Shown here: positions 6,224 through 12,830 of the stretch, piece by piece
Position numbering within the stretch: the first letter of the stretch is position 1
Layout: each line of letters opens with the position of its first letter
NCBI GenBank assembly: GCA_023425485.1
Contig: JAFACO010000066.1
Coordinates: forward strand, 1-13,112
Source of the DNA: Bacillota bacterium
Lineage (GTDB): Bacteria; Bacillota; Clostridia; Lachnospirales; Lachnospiraceae
Direction: 5' to 3'
DNA: 13,112 nucleotides
Notes under the pieces: generated by a model
Databases searched by the model: none
What the model was told of the DNA's origin: nothing
What the model saw: the letters and a program-made list of their open reading frames with translations, nothing else
Position numbers and translations under genes: made by a program

Positions 6224-6500
6224 TTACATTTATGTTAATAAATAAATCGTTAATGATTCATAATATTTTTATCTACAACTTTAAACAATCAATCTATATC
6301 TGACTCTATCTTGGGCTTGTTTAACTCTATTAAATCTATAAGATAGAATCCAGGTAATGAAAGGTTGTTAAAGATATATTTTTAGTCTCATTGAGACTAA
6401 AATAAAAAATGTATAAACTAAAGATGAATAAGTAATATATAACAGCCATTTGTATATTAAATGAAAATATCGCCAAATTAATGTTTGGCGATATTTTTTT
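6224..6500 (+). ncRNA. Possible short non-coding transcript ending at the 6464-6500 terminator
   Basis: Between the LytTR-like promoter region and a strong terminator lie about 250 bases with no ORF that has a ribosome binding site. The longest ATG frame, 6232-6303 (23 codons), lacks one. A hairpin with 10-bp arms (TTTTAGTCTC, loop ATT, GAGACTAAAA) lies at 6380-6402 and is not itself a terminator. A terminator with no gene in front of it suggests a small RNA or a premature-termination leader. No known RNA family is recognised, and the 5' end is a guess. Confidence 0.25.
6464..6500 (+). terminator. Strong Rho-independent terminator with no gene upstream
   Basis: A perfect 14-bp stem, AAAATATCGCCAAA (6464-6477) / TTTGGCGATATTTT (6484-6497), closes a 6-nt loop TTAATG and ends in a run of seven T (6494-6500). 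The preceding protein gene already has its own terminator at 6066-6101, so this one must end a different transcript. It also insulates the two-component operon. Confidence 0.8.
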
Positions 6501-6538
6501 AAAATAGGATATATATTTATTATTTAATTGTTAAGTCA

Positions 6539-6567
6539 TTGATTTATTGTTCATTCTTTTATATAGT
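6539..6567 (+). promoter_or_regulatory. Promoter of the two-component operon
   Basis: TTGATT (6539-6544), a 17-bp spacer and TATAGT (6562-6567) form a good vegetative promoter about 75 bp before the start codon. Transcription would start near 6574, which gives a short leader. Confidence 0.5.
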
Positions 6568-6640
6568 TTTCATGGGTATTATTGGCACATCTAATAAATG
6601 CCTTAATAAATATATAGAATGTTAGCTAGGAGGTGTTATA

Positions 6641-7357
6641 TTGGTAAACATTGCAATTGTTGAGGATGATATAAGGGAAGCAGATATAATTGAAAAGTTC
6701 ATTAATGAATATGGTAATAGCAATAACAAAACCTTTAATATAGAACGGTTTGAGAATGCTGTAAGCCTCTTAGAAAACTATAGACATATTTATGATATCA
6801 TATTTATGGATATTATGATGCCTCAATTAGATGGGATGAAGGCAGCAATAAAACTTAGAGAAGTGGATAAAGTTGTAACTTTAATCTTCATTACTAATAT
6901 GGCAAAGTACGCGGTACAGGGTTATGAGGTAGACGCACTTGATTTTATTGTAAAACCGGTTGGTTATTCAACCTTTGCTATGAAATTAAGAAAAGCGTTG
7001 GCTAAAATAGATTCTAATACTGTGTTTGATATTGAGGTTTCGCAAAAAGGGAAGAAAATATTTCTATCAACAAAAAATGTGATTTTCATTGAAATATCAG
7101 GTCATAAGGTTAAATATCATCTTGGAGATGAAATTGTTGAAGGCTATGGGACACTTTCTAATATTGAGAAGCAATTGCAGAGTCATAATTTTTTAAGATG
7201 TAATTCCTGCTATCTAATAAATCCCAAATATATAACCAGTGTACAAGGACATACCGTAGCCATGTCAAGCGGAAAAGAACTACTAATCAGCCATCCGCGA
7301 AAAAAATTATTTATGCAACAGTTAGCTGATTGGTTAGGAGAGGGTAAAGATATATGA
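6641..7357 (+). CDS. LytTR-family response regulator
   Basis: A 238-residue AgrA/LytR-type transcription regulator. The N-terminal receiver domain (1-122) has the acidic pair D9/D10, phospho-acceptor D57 (in FMDIMMP), switch T85 (FITN) and K105 (VKP). The C-terminal LytTR DNA-binding domain (about 130-232) contains the characteristic FLRCNSCYLINPKYI segment. The start is a TTG at 6641, set by AGGAGG with 7-nt spacing; no ATG is available in frame nearby. The stop codon overlaps the kinase ATG (ATGA), showing translational coupling with its sensor. It probably binds the direct repeats at 6151-6180 and perhaps the related site at 8669. No AgrB/AgrD-type peptide genes are in the window, so the input signal is unknown. 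Confidence 0.94.
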   Translation: MVNIAIVEDDIREADIIEKFINEYGNSNNKTFNIERFENAVSLLENYRHIYDIIFMDIMMPQLDGMKAAIKLREVDKVVTLIFITNMAKYAVQGYEVDALDFIVKPVGYSTFAMKLRKALAKIDSNTVFDIEVSQKGKKIFLSTKNVIFIEISGHKVKYHLGDEIVEGYGTLSNIEKQLQSHNFLRCNSCYLINPKYITSVQGHTVAMSSGKELLISHPRKKLFMQQLADWLGEGKDI

Positions 7358-8664
7358 CTATGAATCTAATGAAATATATATTTGAATATCGTTTTATCAT
7401 TGAGTTATTTATTTTGGGTACACTATTTACCCTTAGTTATGAAAAAAGAAAAATGTTTCCTGTTAGAGTAATTACATTAATATTGGCCTCTACACTAATA
7501 GCTATTATCTATATACACTCTAATATTGATAATTCCATGCAAAATGCACCATTTACGATTACTCGCTACATAGCATTATTCATAGCAGTGGTGGCAGGAA
7601 TTAACTTCTGTTTTAAAACAACATTACTTACCAGTGTTTTTTGTGTAACTGGGGTATATGCAATACAGCACTTATTCTATGCATTACATGAGATTGTAAT
7701 GGAAGGATATGGGGCAAAGAACTATGTTGATAGTAATATAAAATATCTTATATATATAGCACTTTATATATTAATCGGGGGATTACTATTTACACTTTTT
7801 TATTATATTTTTATTCGTAAATTCAAAAATCAATATTTTAACAGCAAGATTATTATAGTGTTGTGTGTTTTTGTAAATTTATATGCGACTGTGTTTTCAA
7901 TTATAGTGAGGCTGTGCCAAGAGAATGCACAAACAGAAATTTTCATTATATGTATTCTACTTGATATCCTATGTTGTCTTTTTACAATGTATCTTTTGTT
8001 TTTTATATTTCGTACAAGGGTATTACAGGATGAGTTAAATATAATAGAGTCTTTATTACAAAAAGAAAAAGAACATTTTTCTGTGTCACAAAAAAATATA
8101 CAGATGATAAATATCAAATGTCATGATTTAAAACATCAGCTAAGTCATCTTTCAAAAAAAGTTGAGGCATCAGAAATTGAAGAATTGAAAAAAGCAATCT
8201 TAATATATGACATGCCAATGACCGGGAATCAAGTATTAGATATTGTAATAGCAGAGAAACGGCTGCAGTGTGAGAGAGAAGAAATAGAATTAACCTGTAT
8301 GGCTGATGGTGAAAAGTTAAACTTTATGAGTGAGGCGGATATCTTTTCACTATTTGGAAATGCATTGGATAATTCAATTAATTCCGTAAAACATCTAGTG
8401 GAAAAGGATAAGCGAATTATTAGTATGATAGTAAAGGAATCCATTGGTCTTATATCAATTCATATAGAGAATTATTACAAAGGTGATTTGATATTTGAAG
8501 ACGGGTTACCGGTTACTACCAATAAAGATAAGGATTATCATGGCTTCGGAATGAAGAGTATAAAGTACCTGGTAGATAAATACAATGGAGAGCTGTCCAT
8601 TAAATTAAACGGTGATATCTTTAATATAAATATTGTTTTTCCAAAAGTAAGAATAGGTAATTAA
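7354..8664 (+). CDS. GHKL-domain sensor histidine kinase, agr-type
   Basis: A 436-residue membrane sensor kinase, partner of the LytTR regulator (4-bp overlap). About seven hydrophobic segments (near 13-28, 36-54, 70-87, 90-110, 131-154, 165-187 and 196-219) form a polytopic N-terminal sensor, as in AgrC-like kinases. A short coiled region (about 222-250) leads to the H-box NIKCHDLKHQL, with phospho-accepting H257. The ATPase domain has the N-box GNALDN (N336, N340), the I-E-N motif at 370-372 and the G-box HGFGMKS (396-402), characteristic of the GHKL/HATPase_c_5 group. It phosphorylates the regulator on signal binding at the membrane. The ligand is unknown; similar kinases sense cyclic peptides, but no peptide gene is seen. 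An internal ATG at 7360 is an alternative start two codons in. No terminator was seen right after the gene. Confidence 0.92.
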   Translation: MTMNLMKYIFEYRFIIELFILGTLFTLSYEKRKMFPVRVITLILASTLIAIIYIHSNIDNSMQNAPFTITRYIALFIAVVAGINFCFKTTLLTSVFCVTGVYAIQHLFYALHEIVMEGYGAKNYVDSNIKYLIYIALYILIGGLLFTLFYYIFIRKFKNQYFNSKIIIVLCVFVNLYATVFSIIVRLCQENAQTEIFIICILLDILCCLFTMYLLFFIFRTRVLQDELNIIESLLQKEKEHFSVSQKNIQMINIKCHDLKHQLSHLSKKVEASEIEELKKAILIYDMPMTGNQVLDIVIAEKRLQCEREEIELTCMADGEKLNFMSEADIFSLFGNALDNSINSVKHLVEKDKRIISMIVKESIGLISIHIENYYKGDLIFEDGLPVTTNKDKDYHGFGMKSIKYLVDKYNGELSIKLNGDIFNINIVFPKVRIGN

Positions 8665-8665
8665 A

Positions 8666-8715
8666 GCCTAAGTTTAGGCAGGATGTCTTGTATGTTAGCC
8701 TGTGTGATATATAAT
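8666..8715 (+). promoter_or_regulatory. Regulatory region and candidate promoter of the GH2-gtrA genes
   Basis: The palindrome GCCTAAGTTTAGGC (8666-8679) contains TAAGTTTAG, identical to the LytTR-like box at 6172-6180. A weaker second half, TATGTTAGC (8691-8699, seven of nine), starts 22 bp later. TTGTAT (8688-8693), a 16-bp spacer and a perfect TATAAT (8710-8715) make a plausible promoter 70 bp before the GH2 start. The partial second box overlaps the -35, so the real arrangement is uncertain. A second, weaker promoter (TTGTTG, 18 bp, TATAAC) ends at 8766. Confidence 0.4.
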
Positions 8716-8784
8716 CATAAAAAATAATGATGACAATTGTTGCTGTTGTCAATATGAGAATATAACATAAAAAGGAGGATAGTC

Positions 8785-11178
8785 ATGAAAGCATATTCAT
8801 TTAATAATGACTGGACATATAAACATCTCGGTGAGAATGGAATAGGTCATCCTATAACAATACCGCATGACGCTATGTTGTACGAAAAACGTACAAAGGA
8901 CGCAAAAGGTGGTAAGAATATTGGGTGGTTTGAAGGATATGATTATATTTATTCAAAGACATTTGAAATTCCCGAGGATTATATTAATAAGATAGTAATC
9001 TTTGAGTTTGAGGGTGTGTATCGCGATTCAGAAGTATTTATTAATGGAGAAAAAGCTGCAGCCCGCCCTTACGGTTATACAAATTTCTATGTGGAAGCTA
9101 ATAGTTTTTTGAACTATGGCGAAAGCAATAAGATCGATGTAGTTGCTCATAACGCGGAACAACCGAATAGCCGGTGGTATTCCGGAGCTGGAATTTATCG
9201 ACCGGTTACAATGTGGGTGTCAGATAAAAAGCATATTATGCTAAATGGTGTTAAGATTAAAACACTGTCCATTCATCCAGCAGAGATAGAAATATCGATT
9301 GCTACGGAAGGTATAGGTGGTGTAACTGCCATTATTATGGAGGGCGATAAGGAAGTTGCTGTGGTAGAAGGTATTTCGAATGGATCAGTAACGTTTAAAA
9401 CCCCTATAAAAAACGCCAAGCTTTGGAGCTGTGAAAATCCTCATCTATATACTTGCAAAGTTGTTTTTGGATCAGACGAAACTAAGGAAACCTTTGGTAT
9501 TCGTACTTTGTCCTGGGGAAATGAAGGGATTAAGATAAACGAAGAACGTGTAATTATTCGTGGTGCTTGTATTCATCACGACAATGGACTACTTGGTGCA
9601 GCAACCTATGCTGACGCTGAAGAGAGAAGAATACGAATTTTAAAGGAAAATGGATATAATGCAGTTCGATCCGCACATAATCCTTGTTCGAAAGCATTGT
9701 TGGATGCTTGCGATAAGCAGGGAATGCTGATGATGGACGAGTTCGTTGATTGCTGGTACATACATAAGACGGAATATGATTACGTGGATCATTTTTCAGA
9801 GTGGTGGCAGCAGGATCTTAAGGATATGGTAGAAAAAGACTATAATCATCCCTGCGTTATCATGTATTCAACAGGAAATGAAGTATCCGAGACTGCTCAG
9901 GAACGAGGTATTGAACTCACTCGGAACATGACAGAGTTTTTACACGGTTTGGATGATACTCGTCCAGTAACGTGCGGTATCAACATATTCTTTAATTTCC
10001 TTAGTTCTATAGGCTTTGGCGTGTATAGCGATAAAAAGGCTATGAAAGAAGTAGTTAAGGCAGAAAAAAGGGCTGCAAAGGGTAAGGCAAATAAGAAAAA
10101 AGCAGTCGGAAGTGAATTCTTTAATAACCTTGCAGGTTTACTTGGAGATAATGTTATGAAAATAGGTGCAACTTTGCCTCCTTGCGATTGGAAGACAAAG
10201 GATGCATTTGCGAGCATGGATATTGCTGGCTATAATTATGGGATTTTTAGATATAAACGGGACTTAAAAAAATACCCCGACCGTTTAATTCTTGGCAGTG
10301 AAACCTTTTGTAAGGATGCTGCAGCATTTTATAAGTTAGCAAAGAAGGAACCTAGGTTAGTAGGGGACTTTGTATGGGCAGGAATGGATTATCTGGGTGA
10401 GGTTGGAATTGGTTCCTGGGAATACGAAGATTATGCACCTGAAAGGAACAACGGGTTGGGCTGGATTTCTGCCGGTTCTGGAAGAATTGATTTAACCGGG
10501 AAACCCTTGGGAGAAGCAGCTTATACAAAGACCTCCTTTGGACTTATGAGTAAGCCAGTAATTGCTGTCCGACCAGTAAATCATACAAAAGATAAGCATT
10601 CACCCTCTGCTTGGAAGATGACAAATGCAATGGAAAGCTGGTCGTGGAATGGGTTTGATGGTCAACCCGCAATTGTGGAGATATATTCTGACAGTTATGC
10701 GGTTGAACTATTTATTAATAACAGAAAAATAGGTAAAAAGAAGATAAAAAATTGTCGAGCTCTCTTTAAAACAAAATATAGGTCAGGAAGCATATCAGTA
10801 GTTGCCTATGATGCGAACAATATTGAAATCAATAAAAATGAGCTTATCACAGCAGAGGATGAAACCGTTCTAAGAGCTATTCCAGAGAAAGATATGGTAG
10901 AAGCAGGAGGCTTGGTATACATTCGCTTGAAATATACAGATTGTAATGAAATTACGAAACCGTTAGAGCGAGGTGATATTAAAGTTAAAGTACAAGGAGG
11001 AGAACTTTTAGCACTTGGAAATGCATGTCCCTTTAATTTAGCAGGTTATTTAAATGATCATACAGATACTTATTTCGGTGAAGCTCTTGCTATCATAAAG
11101 GCAACAGATAAGCAAGTTATACTTACTGCAACTGATGGTAAATACACAGCGGCTACATCGGTGAAGGTTGTGAGTTGA
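8785..11178 (+). CDS. Glycoside hydrolase family 2 protein (beta-galactosidase-like)
   Basis: A 797-residue, apparently cytosolic family 2 glycosidase (no signal peptide). Domain order: sugar-binding jelly roll (about 1-150, with RWYSGAGIYR at 130-139), Ig-like domain (about 150-255), TIM barrel (about 255-560), then C-terminal Ig-like domains (about 600-690 and 700-797). The barrel has the GH2 signature NAVRSAHNP...MLMMDE, the acid/base E366 in STGNE and the nucleophile E506 in GSETF. The usual Trp before the acid/base is Tyr here (IMYSTGNE). A Lys/Ala-rich insertion (about 425-447) lies between the two catalytic Glu. GH2 covers beta-galactosidase, beta-mannosidase, beta-glucuronidase and others; the beta-galactosidase call comes from general resemblance, and the substrate is not certain. 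AAAGGAGG sets the start. It lies just after the sensor operon and is probably cotranscribed with the GtrA-like gene 59 bp downstream. Confidence 0.9.
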   Translation: MKAYSFNNDWTYKHLGENGIGHPITIPHDAMLYEKRTKDAKGGKNIGWFEGYDYIYSKTFEIPEDYINKIVIFEFEGVYRDSEVFINGEKAAARPYGYTNFYVEANSFLNYGESNKIDVVAHNAEQPNSRWYSGAGIYRPVTMWVSDKKHIMLNGVKIKTLSIHPAEIEISIATEGIGGVTAIIMEGDKEVAVVEGISNGSVTFKTPIKNAKLWSCENPHLYTCKVVFGSDETKETFGIRTLSWGNEGIKINEERVIIRGACIHHDNGLLGAATYADAEERRIRILKENGYNAVRSAHNPCSKALLDACDKQGMLMMDEFVDCWYIHKTEYDYVDHFSEWWQQDLKDMVEKDYNHPCVIMYSTGNEVSETAQERGIELTRNMTEFLHGLDDTRPVTCGINIFFNFLSSIGFGVYSDKKAMKEVVKAEKRAAKGKANKKKAVGSEFFNNLAGLLGDNVMKIGATLPPCDWKTKDAFASMDIAGYNYGIFRYKRDLKKYPDRLILGSETFCKDAAAFYKLAKKEPRLVGDFVWAGMDYLGEVGIGSWEYEDYAPERNNGLGWISAGSGRIDLTGKPLGEAAYTKTSFGLMSKPVIAVRPVNHTKDKHSPSAWKMTNAMESWSWNGFDGQPAIVEIYSDSYAVELFINNRKIGKKKIKNCRALFKTKYRSGSISVVAYDANNIEINKNELITAEDETVLRAIPEKDMVEAGGLVYIRLKYTDCNEITKPLERGDIKVKVQGGELLALGNACPFNLAGYLNDHTDTYFGEALAIIKATDKQVILTATDGKYTAATSVKVVS

Positions 11179-11237
11179 GAATTTTCAGGTGCAGCAACTA
11201 AAACAAGGAAATAAATACGAAGAGAGAAATAAATATT

Positions 11238-11807
11238 ATGTCAAATATCAAAGCTTTTATTGTAAGTTGGTGGCAAAGTTACGCTGATAAGCATCCTAAA
11301 CTTACTAAGTTAATTATACAATTTGTTAAATTCTATTTGATTTCATTGTTAGTAACACTGTTGCAATACTTAATGTTAACCTTTATGCCATCATTTATTG
11401 CAGCAGTTACTAATTGGGAAGAATATGATTGTTATTTAATTCCTATCTTTCAATCAGGAAAATATATATTTAATTATCCCATAGCAGATGGCGGTATGGC
11501 ATATTTCGCAGGTTATGGAGCTACTTTGTTCGTAGCGCAATGTGTTAATTTCCCGTTGCAGAGAAATGTAACCTTTAAGAGTAAGGGAAAAATCAGTTAT
11601 CAAATAATGTGGTATGTCATAGCGTTTATTCTTATATTTATGGTATGCAGCGGCTTACAGACTTTTTATCAACCGCTGTTAAAAAAATATATTGGTGAGC
11701 CAGCCCTTTATAATATTTTAATCACAGTTATTAATGGTGGAGTTCAAATGTTTATCTATTTCCCAATTTATAAAATAATTTTCCCAGAAGGAGAAAAGAA
11801 TAAATAA
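11238..11807 (+). CDS. GtrA-like integral membrane protein
   Basis: A 189-residue protein of the GtrA type, small four-helix membrane proteins linked to moving lipid-linked sugars or to decorating cell-surface polysaccharides and teichoic acids. Hydrophobic segments lie near 27-50, 87-105, 122-143 and 157-181. The hallmark NFPLQRNVTFKSK (104-116) follows the second helix, as in the family's N-F-x-x-x-R-x-x-T-F motif. A ~35-residue stretch between helices 1 and 2 (WEEYDCYLIPIF to PIADGG) is longer than in the shortest family members. The ribosome binding site is weak (GAAGAGAG about 10 nt upstream), which fits cotranscription with the GH2 gene. A terminator follows. No glycosyltransferase partner is in view, so the substrate is unknown. 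Confidence 0.85.
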   Translation: MSNIKAFIVSWWQSYADKHPKLTKLIIQFVKFYLISLLVTLLQYLMLTFMPSFIAAVTNWEEYDCYLIPIFQSGKYIFNYPIADGGMAYFAGYGATLFVAQCVNFPLQRNVTFKSKGKISYQIMWYVIAFILIFMVCSGLQTFYQPLLKKYIGEPALYNILITVINGGVQMFIYFPIYKIIFPEGEKNK

Positions 11808-11860
11808 TAGAGAATATACAAATTATTACAGGTCGTTATATAGACAAAAAACATTACATT

Positions 11861-11878
11861 CAATCCAATATTGGATTG
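11861..11878. repeat. Perfect 18-bp palindrome
   Basis: CAATCCAAT followed directly by ATTGGATTG forms an 18-bp perfect dyad with no loop, 53 bp after the gtrA-like stop and just before the terminator at 11882. With no loop it is better suited to a dimeric DNA-binding protein than to an RNA hairpin. Function unknown. Confidence 0.6.
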
Positions 11879-11881
11879 CAG

Positions 11882-11920
11882 AAATCTTTACTATCTAAAA
11901 AAGGGTAGTAAGGATTTTTT
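11882..11920 (+). terminator. Rho-independent terminator after the GH2-gtrA genes
   Basis: AATCTTTACTA (5' arm from 11883) pairs with TAGTAAGGATT (11906-11916), with one G-U pair, and runs into TTTTTT ending at 11920. Confidence 0.75.
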
Positions 11921-12021
11921 GCTTTTATATGTTGAGATGGGAGAATATTTCATGTACAATGTAAATTAAGTTATTAAATTATATGTTTTACAACAATAAG
12001 TTACATAAATGAGGTAGCAAA

Positions 12022-12525
12022 ATGGTTCAACTAAAAAAAGTAACCTTTGAGAATGTTTATAATGTGTTACAGTTAAGACCTGAGGAACACCAAAAGAAAT
12101 ATGTTGAGGACGTAGCTACAACAATTGCAATTGCATATGCTGGAATCAATGAAGAATGTCCAGGTGAATGCAGTGTTATTTATTATAAGCAGGAGCCAGT
12201 AGGGATAATTCTTATAGGTAGAAGTGTAGTAACCGAACAGGAGCCAAAAGAACTTAGACAATATCAATATGCTTATAGATTAATGGGATTTTTTATTGAT
12301 CATAACTACCAGCATAAGGGAATTGGTAGAAAAGCATTTGAAATTGCTCTAGAGAAAGTAAAAGAATACCCTGACGGCAAGATATTACCCATATCACTTG
12401 AAGTAAAAATGCAAAATTCAAGTGCTATTAAATTGTATGAGTCATTTGGCTTTTATGATACTGGTGTAAGATATGAAGATGATTGTGTACTAGTTCGTTT
12501 ACCCAAAAAAGAACCATTAATATAA
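12022..12525 (+). CDS. GNAT family N-acetyltransferase (spermidine/spermine-type)
   Basis: A complete 167-residue single-domain GNAT. The acetyl-CoA motif is Q97-H-K-G-I-G102, preceded by the strand YRLMGFFIDHNY and followed by the helix RKAFEIALEKVKEY. The closing motif is NSSAIKLYESFGFYDTG (132-148), with the family's conserved Tyr (Y139). The arrangement and length resemble polyamine or diamine acetyltransferases of Firmicutes (BltD/PaiA-like), but the acceptor is not determinable from sequence. GAGG 7 nt before the ATG sets the start. It stands alone between the terminator at 11920 and a 300-bp gap; no clear terminator follows. It is not a close copy of the other GNATs in the window. Confidence 0.9.
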   Translation: MVQLKKVTFENVYNVLQLRPEEHQKKYVEDVATTIAIAYAGINEECPGECSVIYYKQEPVGIILIGRSVVTEQEPKELRQYQYAYRLMGFFIDHNYQHKGIGRKAFEIALEKVKEYPDGKILPISLEVKMQNSSAIKLYESFGFYDTGVRYEDDCVLVRLPKKEPLI

Positions 12526-12590
12526 ATTAGAGCTGATAAGCTAAATTATAACTTCTTGATGGATAAAGTGTTTGTAGATTTTTTTATAAG

Positions 12591-12619
12591 TTGTCGAGGA
12601 TGGAACGATATAGTAAAAT
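12591..12619 (+). promoter_or_regulatory. Candidate promoter for the leader ORF and the downstream GNAT-like gene
   Basis: TTGTCG (12591-12596), a 17-bp spacer and TAAAAT (12614-12619) place transcription start near 12626, 34 nt before a small ORF and about 205 nt before the GNAT-like gene. The remainder of 12526-12590 holds only a T-rich stretch and no gene. Confidence 0.4.
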
Positions 12620-12659
12620 AAGAATTATATATGAATAATAATAAGAAAGGAAAATATCA

Positions 12660-12719
12660 ATGTATACTAGATTATTTTTGGTGAAAAGGTTTAGTCGTAA
12701 GCTCCATGCAATTCTTTAG
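12660..12719 (+). CDS. Possible 19-aa leader peptide
   Basis: ATG at 12660 opens MYTRLFLVKRFSRKLHAIL and stops with TAG at 12717-12719. AAAGG lies 9 nt upstream and a candidate promoter at 12591-12619. The peptide is basic and has no known homologue that I recognise. Its last codons overlap the left arm of an 11-bp inverted repeat (12706-12716), which is where a leader peptide that senses ribosome stalling would end. It could instead be the stub of a lost gene. Confidence 0.3.
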   Translation: MYTRLFLVKRFSRKLHAIL

Positions 12720-12783
12720 TTTTGTTATTTGAAGGTATGGGGCGTTATCATAAATAGAATAATCGAACATTGAAGAATTGCAT
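12706..12783. repeat. Long-range inverted repeat in the leader of the GNAT-like gene
   Basis: ATGCAATTCTT (12706-12716) and AAGAATTGCAT (12773-12783) are perfect 11-bp complements 56 nt apart. The heptamer GCAATTC of the left arm recurs at 12821-12827, between the ribosome binding site and the ATG of the next gene, so the right arm could pair with either copy (7 bp in the second case). No T tract follows, so it is not a classical terminator. Confidence 0.5.
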
Positions 12784-12830
12784 TTAATTCTCGCGATAGA
12801 GCGATATTAAAATTAAAGGAGCAATTCAAA

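Noticed and set aside
6232..6303. 23-codon ATG ORF downstream of the LytTR-like boxes
   Set aside because: No ribosome binding site in a genome where real genes have strong ones; low-complexity AT-rich composition.
6572..6625. 17-codon Cys-containing ORF (MGIIGTSNKCLNKYIEC) just before the response regulator, a possible signal-peptide gene
   Set aside because: No ribosome binding site, and its ATG falls at the predicted transcription start of the operon; no AgrB-like processing protein is nearby.
8666..8679. GCCTAAGTTTAGGC as terminator of the two-component operon
   Set aside because: Loop too small once paired and no T tract follows; better read as a regulatory site.
9897..10217. 106-codon minus-strand open frame inside the GH2 gene
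   Set aside because: Fully antisense to a well-supported catalytic domain; no ribosome binding site or recognisable protein features.
11967..12005. Two TAAGTTA-type motifs before the 12022 GNAT as a third LytTR site
   Set aside because: The copies start 30 bp apart, not 21-22, and match only 8/9 and 7/9.
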